A stretch of DNA of 31,961 nucleotides. It comes from Rhodobacteraceae bacterium UBA2776. Its GTDB lineage: Bacteria > Pseudomonadota > Alphaproteobacteria > Rhodobacterales > Rhodobacteraceae. Each line of letters begins with the position of its first letter. Within the stretch, counting starts at the first letter, position 1. The notes beneath the pieces are model-generated. The model made no database searches, was not told where the DNA came from, and worked only from the letters and a program-made list of their open reading frames with translations. Made by a program: the position numbers and the translations under genes. Positions 1 through 7,675 of this stretch are shown piece by piece. Location of the stretch: contig DEIK01000029.1 of NCBI GenBank assembly GCA_002352425.1, positions 528-32,488 on the forward strand, read 5' to 3'.

Positions 1-1
1 T

Positions 2-1666
2 ATGGAGGACTTCGAAGCCCTTCTGAACGAAAGCTTCGAAATTGACACACCTGAAGAAGGTTCTGTTGTCAAAGGCAAGATTATCGCAATCGAAAGCGGT
101 CAAGCCATCATCGACGTCGGCTATAAAATGGAAGGCCGCGTAGACGTTAAAGAATTCGCAAATCCGGGTGAAGCTCCTGAAATCGCAGTTGGCGACGAAG
201 TAGAAGTGTTCCTGCGGATGGTCGAGAACTCCAAAGGCGAGGCTGTACTTAGCCACGAAATGGCGCGTCGCGAGGCCGCTTGGGATCGTCTTGAAAAAGC
301 ATACGCAGACGAGGAACGTGTTGATGGGGCCATCTTTGGTCGCGTCAAAGGCGGCTTTACTGTTGATCTGGGCGGCGCTGTTGCGTTCCTGCCGGGGTCT
401 CAAGTTGACGTGCGCCCTGTGCGTGACGCTGGCCCATTGATGGGTCTGAAACAGCCGTTCCAAGTTTTGAAAATGGACCGTCGTCGTGGCAACATCGTTG
501 TTTCACGCCGTGCGATCCTTGAAGAATCACGTGCAGAACAGCGCGCCGAAGTTATCGGCAAACTGGCCGAAGGTGATTCCATCGAAGGTGTGGTCAAGAA
601 CATCACCGAATACGGTGCGTTTGTTGATCTGGGCGGCGTTGACGGCTTGTTGCACGTCACTGACATGGCGTGGCGTCGTGTGAACCACCCATCTGAAATC
701 CTGACAATTGGTGAAACAATCACCGTTCAGGTTATCAAAATCAACAAAGAAACCCACCGTATCAGCCTTGGCCTGAAACAGCTGCAGGATGATCCTTGGA
801 CCATCGTTGAAGGCAAGTTCCCGCTGGAATCAGTGCACACGGGCCGCGTGACCAACATCACCGACTACGGCGCATTTGTTGAGCTGGAACCAGGCGTTGA
901 AGGTCTGGTTCACGTGTCTGAAATGTCTTGGACCAAAAAGAACGTACATCCTGGCAAAATCGTTTCCACCAGCCAAGAAGTCGAAGTCATGGTTCTGGAA
1001 ATCGATCCGGTCAAACGTCGCGTATCTTTGGGTCTGAAACAGACCATGCGCAACCCATGGGAAGTGTTTGCAGAAACGCACCCAACCGGCACAGAAGTCG
1101 AAGGCGAAGTCAAAAACATCACCGAATTCGGTCTGTTCATTGGCTTGGACGGCGACATCGACGGTATGGTTCACTTGTCAGATTTGACATGGGAAGGCCG
1201 TGGCGAAGACGTGATCAGCGATTTCCACAAAAACGATGTGGTTAAAGCCGTCGTCACCGAAGTCGACGTTGAGAAAGAGCGTATTTCGCTGTCCATCAAA
1301 GCGCTGGACGGTGATCCGTTTGAGGGCGTGACTGATGGTGTGAAACGTGGCTCGATCATCACTGTTGAAGTGACCTCCATCGAGGATGGCGGCGTTGAAG
1401 TGACTTATGAAGGCATGAAATCCTTTATCCGTCGTTCTGACCTGTCCCGTGACCGTGCCGAGCAACGCCCAGAGCGTTTCGGCGTTGGCGACAAAATCGA
1501 CGTTCGTGTGACAAACATCGACGCGAAAACACGTCGCTTGGGTCTGTCGATCAAAGCCCGCGAAATTGCGGAAGAGAAAGAAGCCGTAGAGCAGTATGGC
1601 TCGTCGGATTCCGGCGCTTCTTTGGGTGACATTTTGGGTGCGGCGCTGAAAAGCGGCGACGAGTAA
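2..1666 (+). CDS. rpsA: 30S ribosomal protein S1 (5' end possibly just outside the window)
   Basis: This protein binds mRNA on the small ribosomal subunit and helps recruit mRNA for initiation. The 554 residues contain six consecutive S1 (OB-fold) repeats, at roughly residues 18-88, 104-170, 190-260, 277-347, 363-434 and 450-520. The repeated pattern is a 'G.V..I..YGAFV.L' strand followed by 'G..HVS/TDM'; it is seen as EYGAFVDLGGVDGLLHVTD and DYGAFVELEPGVEGLVHVSE. Length and repeat number fit alphaproteobacterial S1. The first in-frame ATG is at base 2. Many relatives start a few codons earlier, so the true start may lie outside the window. A strong terminator follows, and ihfB is the next gene, as in many proteobacteria. 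Confidence 0.97.
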   Translation: MEDFEALLNESFEIDTPEEGSVVKGKIIAIESGQAIIDVGYKMEGRVDVKEFANPGEAPEIAVGDEVEVFLRMVENSKGEAVLSHEMARREAAWDRLEKAYADEERVDGAIFGRVKGGFTVDLGGAVAFLPGSQVDVRPVRDAGPLMGLKQPFQVLKMDRRRGNIVVSRRAILEESRAEQRAEVIGKLAEGDSIEGVVKNITEYGAFVDLGGVDGLLHVTDMAWRRVNHPSEILTIGETITVQVIKINKETHRISLGLKQLQDDPWTIVEGKFPLESVHTGRVTNITDYGAFVELEPGVEGLVHVSEMSWTKKNVHPGKIVSTSQEVEVMVLEIDPVKRRVSLGLKQTMRNPWEVFAETHPTGTEVEGEVKNITEFGLFIGLDGDIDGMVHLSDLTWEGRGEDVISDFHKNDVVKAVVTEVDVEKERISLSIKALDGDPFEGVTDGVKRGSIITVEVTSIEDGGVEVTYEGMKSFIRRSDLSRDRAEQRPERFGVGDKIDVRVTNIDAKTRRLGLSIKAREIAEEKEAVEQYGSSDSGASLGDILGAALKSGDE

Positions 1667-1692
1667 GTCACACCAATAAGTGGTAAGATTTG

Positions 1693-1725
1693 GGCGGCCC
1701 TGCAGATTGCGGGGCCGCCTTTTTT
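1693..1725 (+). terminator. Rho-independent terminator of rpsA
   Basis: An 8-bp GC-rich stem, GGCGGCCC (1693-1700) with GGGCCGCC (1712-1719), is extended inward by a wobble pair and GCA/TGC around a 3-base loop. It is followed by six T residues (1720-1725). It lies 26 bases after the rpsA stop, so it ends that transcript before ihfB. The following 240 bases (to 1968) hold no ORF that I support and must carry the ihfB promoter; a TATAGT at 1891-1896 is a possible -10 box but has no convincing -35. Confidence 0.9.
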
Positions 1726-1968
1726 GTGCGAATCGCTAGAGGATGGCCTGCTCTAGATCGGCGTTGATTCACAGCTTTGGCAGAGGCAACGAGGTTGATG
1801 ATACGTAATATCACCCAAAATCAGCGCATTAGCGTGAAGTTTTTGTCATATTTACGCTGCATTCTGTTTCGCTAATTGCAAAAATGCGGCTATAGTCATG
1901 CGAATAGATCTGCGAGCTGCCTTTGCAAATCTATCAGCGCAATGAAATTTGTCGGGGGGGCAATACGG

Positions 1969-2250
1969 ATGATTAGGTCAGAGTTGGTTCAGAAAGTTGC
2001 GGATGAGAATCCACATCTTTATCAGCGGGACGTCGAACGTATCGTCAACACCATCTTTGAGGAAATTATCGGCGCAATGGCTGATGGTGATCGGGTGGAG
2101 CTGCGCGGCTTTGGCGCGTTCTCGGTGAAAAAGCGTGATGCACGTGTCGGGCGCAACCCGCGCACAGGCGCATCCGTTGATGTTGAGGAAAAACACGTGC
2201 CGTTTTTCAAGACCGGTAAACTGTTGCGTGATCGTCTAAACGGAAAATAA
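1969..2250 (+). CDS. ihfB: Integration host factor subunit beta
   Basis: The gene encodes the beta subunit of IHF, a sequence-specific DNA-bending protein that pairs with IHF alpha in nucleoid architecture, replication, recombination and transcription control. The 93 residues match the family length. They show the N-terminal helices (IRSELVQKVADENPHL), the GFGAF turn and the GRNPRTG arm that carries the intercalating proline. I chose the ATG at 1969 because the MIRSELVQ N-terminus matches the family and a G-rich ribosome site (1954-1960) sits 8 bases ahead. The frame stays open upstream to 1876, but that stretch has no family similarity. The order rpsA-ihfB is conserved in proteobacteria. Confidence 0.95.
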   Translation: MIRSELVQKVADENPHLYQRDVERIVNTIFEEIIGAMADGDRVELRGFGAFSVKKRDARVGRNPRTGASVDVEEKHVPFFKTGKLLRDRLNGK

Positions 2251-2260
2251 GGCCTAACAG

Positions 2261-2611
2261 ATGCGCTATATACGCTATGCATTTTTGATCGTGCTTGCGC
2301 TGGCACTGATCACTGTCGCTTTGGCCAATCGGGGCGCCGTAACCCTGCGCTTGCTGCCCGAAGAAGTCGCAGGATTTGTCCCACTGCCCAACACGCTGGA
2401 ATTGCCGCTGTTTGTTATCATCTTTGGTGGCATCGTGGCTGGACTGCTGATTGGCTTTGTTTGGGAGTGGTTTCGCGAGCATAAGGTCCGTGCCGAGGGC
2501 GCGCGCGCGCGTCGGGATGTCAAATCGTTGGAGCGCGAAGTGACACGGCTCAAGGGCGATGTGGCAGACGACAAGGATGAAATCCTTGCCCTGCTGGATA
2601 AGAGCGCCTAA
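2261..2611 (+). CDS. LapA-domain (DUF1049) inner-membrane protein
   Basis: This is a small membrane protein of 116 residues related to the LapA family, which in gammaproteobacteria helps balance lipopolysaccharide synthesis; its role in this lineage is not shown by the sequence. There are two hydrophobic segments, at about residues 5-21 (AFLIVLALALITVALA) and 45-68 (LPLFVIIFGGIVAGLLIGFVW). A charged, probably coiled-coil tail follows (residues 75-112: EGARARRDVKSLEREVTRLK). The gene starts 10 bases after ihfB and ends 8 bases before trpF, so it is probably co-transcribed with both. The family call is good; the LPS role is inferred only from distant relatives. Confidence 0.85.
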   Translation: MRYIRYAFLIVLALALITVALANRGAVTLRLLPEEVAGFVPLPNTLELPLFVIIFGGIVAGLLIGFVWEWFREHKVRAEGARARRDVKSLEREVTRLKGDVADDKDEILALLDKSA

Positions 2612-2619
2612 ACGCCCTT

Positions 2620-3273
2620 ATGGCATCTGATATTAGAGTGAAAATCTGTGGGTTGCGCGAGGCGCGGCATGTTGCGGCGGCGGCTGAGGCGGGCGCTGGC
2701 TATCTGGGTTTTAACTTCTTTGAGAAATCTCCGCGCTACGTGAACATCCAGCAAGCCTGTGATTTGGCGGTTGAAGTGCCGATGGGTGTGGCCAAGGTTG
2801 CCTTGGTGGTGAACGCTGATGACGCGGCGCTCGATGCAATCGTTGAAGGTGTACCGCTGGACATGTTGCAATTGCACGGCACGGAATCTGTGGAGCGGGT
2901 GGCCGAAGTGCGCGCACGCTACGGGCTGCCGGTGATGAAGGCGCTCGGGGTGGCCGATGAAGGTGATCTGGCGGCATTGGATGCCTATGGTCAGGTCGCA
3001 GACCAGCTGTTGGTGGACGCCAAGCCGCCCAAGGACGCGGTTTTGCCCGGCGGCAACGGGGTGGCTTTTGACTGGCGTTTGATTGCCAACCGGCGCTGGA
3101 TGGCGCCGTGGATGCTGGCCGGTGGATTGACCCCCGACAATGTGGCCGAGGCGGTGCGCCTGACGGGCGCGCGGCAGGTTGATGTATCATCTGGCGTGGA
3201 AATCGCGGCTGGGGTAAAAGACGACGACTTAATCGCGAGCTTTGTTAGGGCCGCGCAAGGAGATGCAAGATGA
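2620..3273 (+). CDS. trpF: Phosphoribosylanthranilate isomerase
   Basis: The enzyme converts N-(5-phosphoribosyl)-anthranilate into the carboxyphenylamino-deoxyribulose phosphate intermediate of tryptophan synthesis (cytosol). The 217-residue TIM barrel carries the N-terminal KICGL motif with the catalytic Cys10, the GFNFFEKSPRYV phosphate-side loop, the LLVDAKPP strand, and the C-terminal ARQVDVSSGVE motif, which supplies the catalytic Asp. The length is usual for bacterial TrpF. Its stop overlaps the trpB start by 4 bases (ATGA), which implies translational coupling. The trpF-trpB order is typical of alphaproteobacteria. Confidence 0.96.
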   Translation: MASDIRVKICGLREARHVAAAAEAGAGYLGFNFFEKSPRYVNIQQACDLAVEVPMGVAKVALVVNADDAALDAIVEGVPLDMLQLHGTESVERVAEVRARYGLPVMKALGVADEGDLAALDAYGQVADQLLVDAKPPKDAVLPGGNGVAFDWRLIANRRWMAPWMLAGGLTPDNVAEAVRLTGARQVDVSSGVEIAAGVKDDDLIASFVRAAQGDAR

Positions 3274-4499
3274 GTGATCGGATCAACAGTTTCAAATCGG
3301 GCCCTGATGAAAACGGGCGTTTTGGCGATTTTGGTGGGCGGTTTGTATCAGAAACCCTGATGCCGCTGATCCTGTCGCTGGAAGAGCAATTCGAGATTGC
3401 CAAAACGGACGACAGTTTTTGGGCCGAAATGAACGATCTGTGGACCCATTATGTGGGCCGCCCCAGCCCGCTGTATTTCGCCGAGCGTCTGACCGAGCAT
3501 CTGGGCGGCGCCAAGATTTATCTGAAACGCGATGAGCTGAACCACACCGGTGCGCATAAAATCAACAACGTGTTGGGTCAGATCATTCTGGCGCGACGCA
3601 TGGGTAAAAACCGCATTATCGCCGAAACCGGCGCAGGGCAGCACGGGGTGGCGACCGCCACAGTTTGTGCCAAGTTCGGGTTGAAATGCGTCGTCTATAT
3701 GGGCGCGCATGATGTTGAGCGTCAGGCCCCGAATGTGTTTCGGATGCGCCTTTTAGGGGCCGAGGTGGTTTCTGTGACTTCGGGTCGCGGCACGCTAAAG
3801 GATGCGATGAACGACGCGATGCGCGATTGGGTGACCAATGTGGATGATACGTTCTATTGCATCGGCACGGTGGCGGGCCCGCATCCCTATCCTGAAATGG
3901 TGCGCGATTTTCAGGCCATCATTGGCAAAGAAGCCAAGGAACAAATGCAAGCTGCCGAGGGGCGTTTGCCGGATACTTTGGTTGCAGCTATTGGTGGTGG
4001 CTCCAACGCGATGGGGCTGTTTTTCCCGTTTCTGGATGATCCATCGGTGAACATCATTGGTGTCGAGGCTGGCGGTAAGGGTGTGAATGCCAAGATGGAG
4101 CATTGCGCATCATTGACCGGTGGACGCCCCGGGGTTTTGCACGGCAACCGCACCTATTTGTTGCAAGATGATGACGGCCAAATTTTGGAAGGGTTTTCGA
4201 TTTCGGCGGGGTTGGATTACCCCGGTATCGGTCCAGAGCACAGTTGGTTGCACGAAATCGGACGCGCGAAATACGTGTCGATCACCGATGTCGAAGCCTT
4301 GGAAGCGTTCCAATTGTCCTGCGAGATGGAAGGCATTATTCCGGCGCTTGAGCCAAGCCATGCCTTGGCCCATGTGATGAAAATTGCGCCAACTTTGCCC
4401 AAAGATCACCTGATCTGCATGAACATGTGTGGCCGCGGCGACAAGGACATCTTTACCGTTGCCAAAGCCTTGGGCGTGGACATGAACACCGGCGCTTAA
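3270..4499 (+). CDS. trpB: Tryptophan synthase beta chain
   Basis: This PLP enzyme joins indole and L-serine to give L-tryptophan and works as an alpha2beta2 complex with TrpA. No trpA is in the window. The 409 residues show the TrpB N-terminus (GRFGDFGGRFVSETL), the PLP lysine Lys97 in NHTGAHKINN, the ETGAGQHGVATA catalytic-site motif, the GGGSNAMGLF phosphate-binding loop and the GVEAGGKG segment. Length and motifs are complete, so it should be active. It overlaps trpF by 4 bases. No clear intrinsic terminator follows directly; the next 250 bases contain the paired hairpins described at 4622-4662. Confidence 0.97.
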   Translation: MSDRINSFKSGPDENGRFGDFGGRFVSETLMPLILSLEEQFEIAKTDDSFWAEMNDLWTHYVGRPSPLYFAERLTEHLGGAKIYLKRDELNHTGAHKINNVLGQIILARRMGKNRIIAETGAGQHGVATATVCAKFGLKCVVYMGAHDVERQAPNVFRMRLLGAEVVSVTSGRGTLKDAMNDAMRDWVTNVDDTFYCIGTVAGPHPYPEMVRDFQAIIGKEAKEQMQAAEGRLPDTLVAAIGGGSNAMGLFFPFLDDPSVNIIGVEAGGKGVNAKMEHCASLTGGRPGVLHGNRTYLLQDDDGQILEGFSISAGLDYPGIGPEHSWLHEIGRAKYVSITDVEALEAFQLSCEMEGIIPALEPSHALAHVMKIAPTLPKDHLICMNMCGRGDKDIFTVAKALGVDMNTGA

Positions 4500-4621
4500 G
4501 GGCGTATGCAACGGGCGCTATTCATAAACTTGCGTTGATTTCGGGGCTATTCCCTGTGGGCTAGGCCATGAAATTGATCACGCTTCATTTTATATTTTTA
4601 ACGCAAATCAAGTGGTTATGT

Positions 4622-4662
4622 CTAAACCTTCGTTTAGGGCGACTTTTGTCGGCGTCCTAAAC
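4622..4662 (+). promoter_or_regulatory. Two mutually exclusive hairpins upstream of the acidic-protein gene
   Basis: CTAAAC (4622-4627) can pair with GTTTAG (4632-4637) across a CTTC loop. The same GTTTAGG (4632-4638) can instead pair with CCTAAAC (4656-4662), enclosing CGAC-TTTT-GTCG (4640-4651). The central arm cannot pair with both, as in an attenuator; alternatively these are three half-sites for a DNA-binding protein. The element lies about 100 bases ahead of the gene at 4759 and about 120 bases after trpB. No regulator is known for it. The rest of the 4500-4758 gap holds no supported gene. Confidence 0.4.
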
Positions 4663-4758
4663 CGTGGATCAATGTCATTGTCAAACCTGATGTGATTTCA
4701 ATCAACCATGGGCACGCAATGCCTGACGTTGAAACGAGACATCTTGAAAGGCGACACA

Positions 4759-5196
4759 ATGAAAAAGATATATACCCTATCCGCAGCAGCTCTGTTGATG
4801 AGCGCGACTGCGACCCTTGCGATCAGTGTAAATGACGGGGTGAGTTCGACCAAAGACAAGGCATTTGCGCGGGCTGATTTCGAAAACGGGCGGGCCGAGT
4901 CGGATATGCACGGCCAGGGTGAAGGCCATGATCGGGCGTTGGAGAAAGAGGAAAAAGCCAGTGGCGGGAATGGAAACGACAATGGTCACGACGATGACGA
5001 TGGTGGTGACGACGACGAAGGGGATGACGATGGTGGCGGAGACGATGGTGGCGGAGACGATGAAGGCGGGGACGACGATGGCCATGGTGATGGCGGTGGT
5101 AACGACGAAGGTGGTAACGACGAAGGCGGGGACGACGGAGGCGGGGAAGACGATGGCGGGTCGGGCGGTGACGAAGGCGATGGCGATAACGACTGA
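4759..5196 (+). CDS. Secreted Asp/Gly-rich low-complexity protein
   Basis: I do not recognise a family for this 145-residue protein. It has a Sec-type signal peptide (MKKIYTLSAAALLMSATATLA) and a short mixed region (residues 22-70). From about residue 73 to the end it is almost only Asp, Gly, Glu and Asn in GDDDGG/GGDDEGG-type units, very acidic and probably unfolded, with the look of a divalent-cation-binding periplasmic or extracellular tail. I chose the ATG at 4759 because it opens the signal peptide and follows AAAGG. An in-frame ATG at 4708 would bury the signal. The next gene, 5266, has a similar tail, so the two probably act together. Confidence 0.7.
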   Translation: MKKIYTLSAAALLMSATATLAISVNDGVSSTKDKAFARADFENGRAESDMHGQGEGHDRALEKEEKASGGNGNDNGHDDDDGGDDDEGDDDGGGDDGGGDDEGGDDDGHGDGGGNDEGGNDEGGDDGGGEDDGGSGGDEGDGDND

Positions 5197-5227
5197 ATGC
5201 CGCTAACATAACCCCAACAACAAACAA

Positions 5228-5248
5228 CCCCTCCGCGCGTCGGAGGGG
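5228..5248 (+). terminator. GC-rich hairpin between the two acidic-protein genes
   Basis: A perfect 8-bp stem, CCCCTCCG (5228-5235) with CGGAGGGG (5241-5248), closes a 5-base loop. No T-run follows, so it may be a weak terminator, a processing or stability element, or a way to set different levels of the two proteins. The AAGG at 5254-5257 that serves the next start lies outside the stem. Confidence 0.5.
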
Positions 5249-5265
5249 TCAGCAAGGTTTTGACG

Positions 5266-5832
5266 ATGTTGAAACGCATAGTGATGCTCACGATATTGGC
5301 CGCGACGCTTAGCACCGTGGCGCCTGTGGTGGCTGGCACATTATCGGATGTGGCGGTGGCCCAACTGCGCACAAATGGGTTTACTAGAATATCGGTTCGA
5401 CGAACGCTTTTGGGGCGTATCCGGATCGTGGCGGACAGTGATACGGTCCACAGAGAAGTTGTGATTCATCCACTTACAGGTCAGGTTTTACGAGACAATG
5501 TGGTGTCGAAAACGGGCAGCCCTATTGCGAATTTGCCGGAAGCACTGGATTTGAGTATCGGCCCGAAAGGCAACCGTGGCGAAGAGGACCCCAGCGGTGA
5601 TGATGGCGGCGAGGACGGTGACGAAAGTGATGATGATGGCGAGGACGGCGGAGACGACGACGGCGGAGACGATGATGGCGGTGGTGACGACGGCGACGGC
5701 GATGGTGAAGGCGACGGCGATGGTGAAGGCGACGGCGATGGTGAAGGCGATGGTGAGGGCGAAGGCGATGGTGAGGGCGAAGGAGAGGGAGAGGGAGAGG
5801 GAGAGGGAGAGGGTGAAGGCGGTGATGACTAA
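5266..5832 (+). CDS. Secreted PepSY-like protein with a Gly/Asp/Glu repeat tail
   Basis: The 188-residue protein has three parts. A signal peptide (MLKRIVMLTILAATLSTVAPVVAG) is followed by a folded region of about 70 residues. This resembles a PepSY-type domain: an N-terminal helix (LSDVAVAQLRTNGF), then strands RISVRRTLLGRIRIVAD and HREVVIHPLTGQVLRD. From about residue 105 there is an acidic tail of GDGDGEG and GEGEGE repeats. I chose the ATG at 5266, 8 bases after AAGG; a TTG at 5260 is the alternative. PepSY domains are linked to peptidase inhibition or metal or redox sensing, but no such role is shown here. It may be co-transcribed with 4759 and with the LuxR-type gene that follows. Confidence 0.7.
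   Translation: MLKRIVMLTILAATLSTVAPVVAGTLSDVAVAQLRTNGFTRISVRRTLLGRIRIVADSDTVHREVVIHPLTGQVLRDNVVSKTGSPIANLPEALDLSIGPKGNRGEEDPSGDDGGEDGDESDDDGEDGGDDDGGDDDGGGDDGDGDGEGDGDGEGDGDGEGDGEGEGDGEGEGEGEGEGEGEGEGGDD
5692..5813 (+). repeat. In-frame 18-bp and 6-bp tandem repeats coding the acidic tail
   Basis: Three perfect copies of an 18-base unit (GGCGACGGCGATGGTGAA) run from 5692 to 5745. Further on, five copies of the hexamer GGAGAG run from 5782 to 5811. Both unit sizes are multiples of three, so slippage would change the length of the acidic tail without breaking the frame. Confidence 0.8.
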
Positions 5833-5864
5833 AGCGTTCTTCCAAAACACAGGGACGATATTAG

Positions 5865-6356
5865 GTGTCTGACAAAAGCATTATTCTTTTAGCGCTTATC
5901 ATTCAGGTGTTTTGCGCGACATTTTTCATCGCAGAAATCGCCTCAATGGTGTTTGATATCTACCTACTGCCCCGCAGCTGGCTGTTGTTCGAGCTGATGG
6001 AAATATTGGCGGCGCTTGGGTTGGTGATTGGTTCCGTGGTCTCGGGGATTGCGTTTTGGCGTGCCCACCAACGCCGCGAACGGGTTGAGTTACAGCTCAA
6101 AGCCGCCTCGGGTGCTTTCATGGAATTGTTGGACGAAAAGATGCTGGTATGGGGGCTGACACCGGCGGAGCAGGATGTGGCACTGTTTGCGATCAAGGGT
6201 TTTTCTACCAAAGAAATCGCGGAAATGCGCGAGACCAGTGAGGGTACGATCAAGGCGCAGACCAATGCGATTTACCGCAAGGCAGGTGTCAGTGGGCGGC
6301 CACAATTGCTGAGTCTGTTTATTGACGATCTGATGGGCGACGCGTTGGTTCTCTAG
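5865..6356 (+). CDS. Membrane-anchored LuxR-type HTH regulator
   Basis: This is a transcription factor of 163 residues. Two predicted membrane helices (about residues 5-28, IILLALIIQVFCATFFIAEI, and 42-66, ELMEILAALGLVIGSVVSGIAFW) precede a basic/helical linker and a C-terminal LuxR/GerE helix-turn-helix (LTPAEQDVALFAIKGFSTKEIAEMRETSEGT and the GTIKAQTNAIYRKAGV recognition helix). There is no receiver or autoinducer-binding domain, so any signal must be sensed at or in the membrane. The start is GTG at 5865. It lies 32 bases after the PepSY-like gene, suggesting one transcription unit in which it controls, or is controlled by, the secreted acidic proteins; that link is inference. Confidence 0.8.
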   Translation: MSDKSIILLALIIQVFCATFFIAEIASMVFDIYLLPRSWLLFELMEILAALGLVIGSVVSGIAFWRAHQRRERVELQLKAASGAFMELLDEKMLVWGLTPAEQDVALFAIKGFSTKEIAEMRETSEGTIKAQTNAIYRKAGVSGRPQLLSLFIDDLMGDALVL

Positions 6357-6367
6357 GGAAAAACGCG

Positions 6368-7531
6368 TTAAACCCCCTCTGCAATCGCACGGAAAATTTC
6401 GACATTTTGCTGCGACACGCCGGCTTCGCGGAACCTTTTGTCGGCCGCTGTGGTGGCGATCACCACGCTCTTTGCGCGGTTAACATAGATGTATTGCCCA
6501 TAGATGCCGCGGGCCATGTATTCGCCGTCAACCGCGCCCTGTGGCACCCACCATTGATAGCCATATCCAATGTGATCCGGCAGGGTTGGGGCCGTCGCGC
6601 GCGTTGACAAGTTTACCCAGTCTTCTGGCACGATTTGCTGACCGTTCCAGCGTCCACCATCCATAAACATCTGCCCAAAGCGCGCGTAATCGCGGGTGGT
6701 GACGTTCAGCCCGCCCAGCACAAAGGCCACGCCTTCGCCATCGGTGAGGTAATAGGGCGCTGATTTCATTCCCATCGGTTTGATGATTTTTTCTTCAAGC
6801 AAATCCGCCACGCTTTGACCGGTGGCGCCGCGGATCACCATGCCGATCACGTGGGTGTCGATCGACACGTATTGCCATGTTTTACCAGCTGTGTTCTGGC
6901 GTTCTGTTAGGCCCGCCGCAAAGCCGTCCATCGACCAACCCAGCGCCAAAACGCGGCCCATGCGGTTAATGTCGGAATTGAAATCGAGGTAGTCTTCGTT
7001 AAAGCGCACCCCGCTGGCCATGTTCAAAACATTGCGGATCGTCGCGCCGTCATAGGCGCTGCCCACCAGTGAAGGTGCGTATTTGGTGACCGGATCATCA
7101 AGCGAGCTGATTTTCCCCTCTGCCATGACAATGCCAAACAAGGCGGAAAGGAAGCTTTTGGCCACAGACCAAGAAATGCGCAGATCATCGGCTTTGGTTT
7201 CTAGGAAGTAATCTTCGGCAACGATATTGCCGTCTTTGAGCACGACAATCGAGGTCACGCTGCGGGCTTTGATCCAGTCCTCGACAGGTTGGGGCAGTTT
7301 AACGGCTGTGCCGATGGGCAGCGGGCTAACCTCTCCGTCACCGCGCGCTAAAGGGCGGGTCAGGAACATGCTGTCCATGTGGCTGAAATTATTGACAATT
7401 TTTTCCTGCGAGAACAGGCTGTTTACGGCCATCAGGCGGGTGATTTTCTCGCGTTGCCAAAAGGCTACGGCGGCCAGAACAATGGCCAGCAGCACTACGC
7501 CCCTGACGAAGTATTTGAGAAATTTGCGCAT
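6368..7531 (-). CDS. Serine hydrolase of the beta-lactamase / class C family
   Basis: This 387-residue protein belongs to the penicillin-binding-protein/beta-lactamase fold family (PF00144-like), often annotated as '6-aminohexanoate-dimer hydrolase-like'. An uncleaved N-terminal membrane helix (about residues 8-26, FVRGVVLLAIVLAAVAF) would anchor it on the periplasmic side. The nucleophile motif SxxK is Ser122-Val-Ala-Lys125 in ISWSVAKSF. The second motif is probably YVS in TWQYVSIDTHVIG, replacing the usual Y-x-N. The C-terminal YGYQWWVPQ fits the family. Its substrate is unknown. It is convergent with the LuxR-type gene (11-base gap) and divergent from the FAD enzyme, with 144 bases for both promoters. 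Confidence 0.85.
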   Translation of the reverse strand: MRKFLKYFVRGVVLLAIVLAAVAFWQREKITRLMAVNSLFSQEKIVNNFSHMDSMFLTRPLARGDGEVSPLPIGTAVKLPQPVEDWIKARSVTSIVVLKDGNIVAEDYFLETKADDLRISWSVAKSFLSALFGIVMAEGKISSLDDPVTKYAPSLVGSAYDGATIRNVLNMASGVRFNEDYLDFNSDINRMGRVLALGWSMDGFAAGLTERQNTAGKTWQYVSIDTHVIGMVIRGATGQSVADLLEEKIIKPMGMKSAPYYLTDGEGVAFVLGGLNVTTRDYARFGQMFMDGGRWNGQQIVPEDWVNLSTRATAPTLPDHIGYGYQWWVPQGAVDGEYMARGIYGQYIYVNRAKSVVIATTAADKRFREAGVSQQNVEIFRAIAEGV

Positions 7532-7675
7532 AACCGCCCCTTTTTATGGTTGGTTTTAGAATGCCCAATGATGGGCAAAGTGGCAATCCTGACGTTACGG
7601 CGTGAATCGGGCGAAAATGCCTTGCCAATTTTGGGGCGTGCAGACAGGGTAGGGCAAGAATTGTAAGGCGACTGG

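Noticed and set aside
4777..5372. Long minus-strand and other-frame ORFs rich in His/Arg or Ser/Pro over the acidic genes
   Set aside because: They are shadows of the repetitive GAC/GGT/GAT codons of the plus-strand acidic proteins; none has a start region or family likeness.
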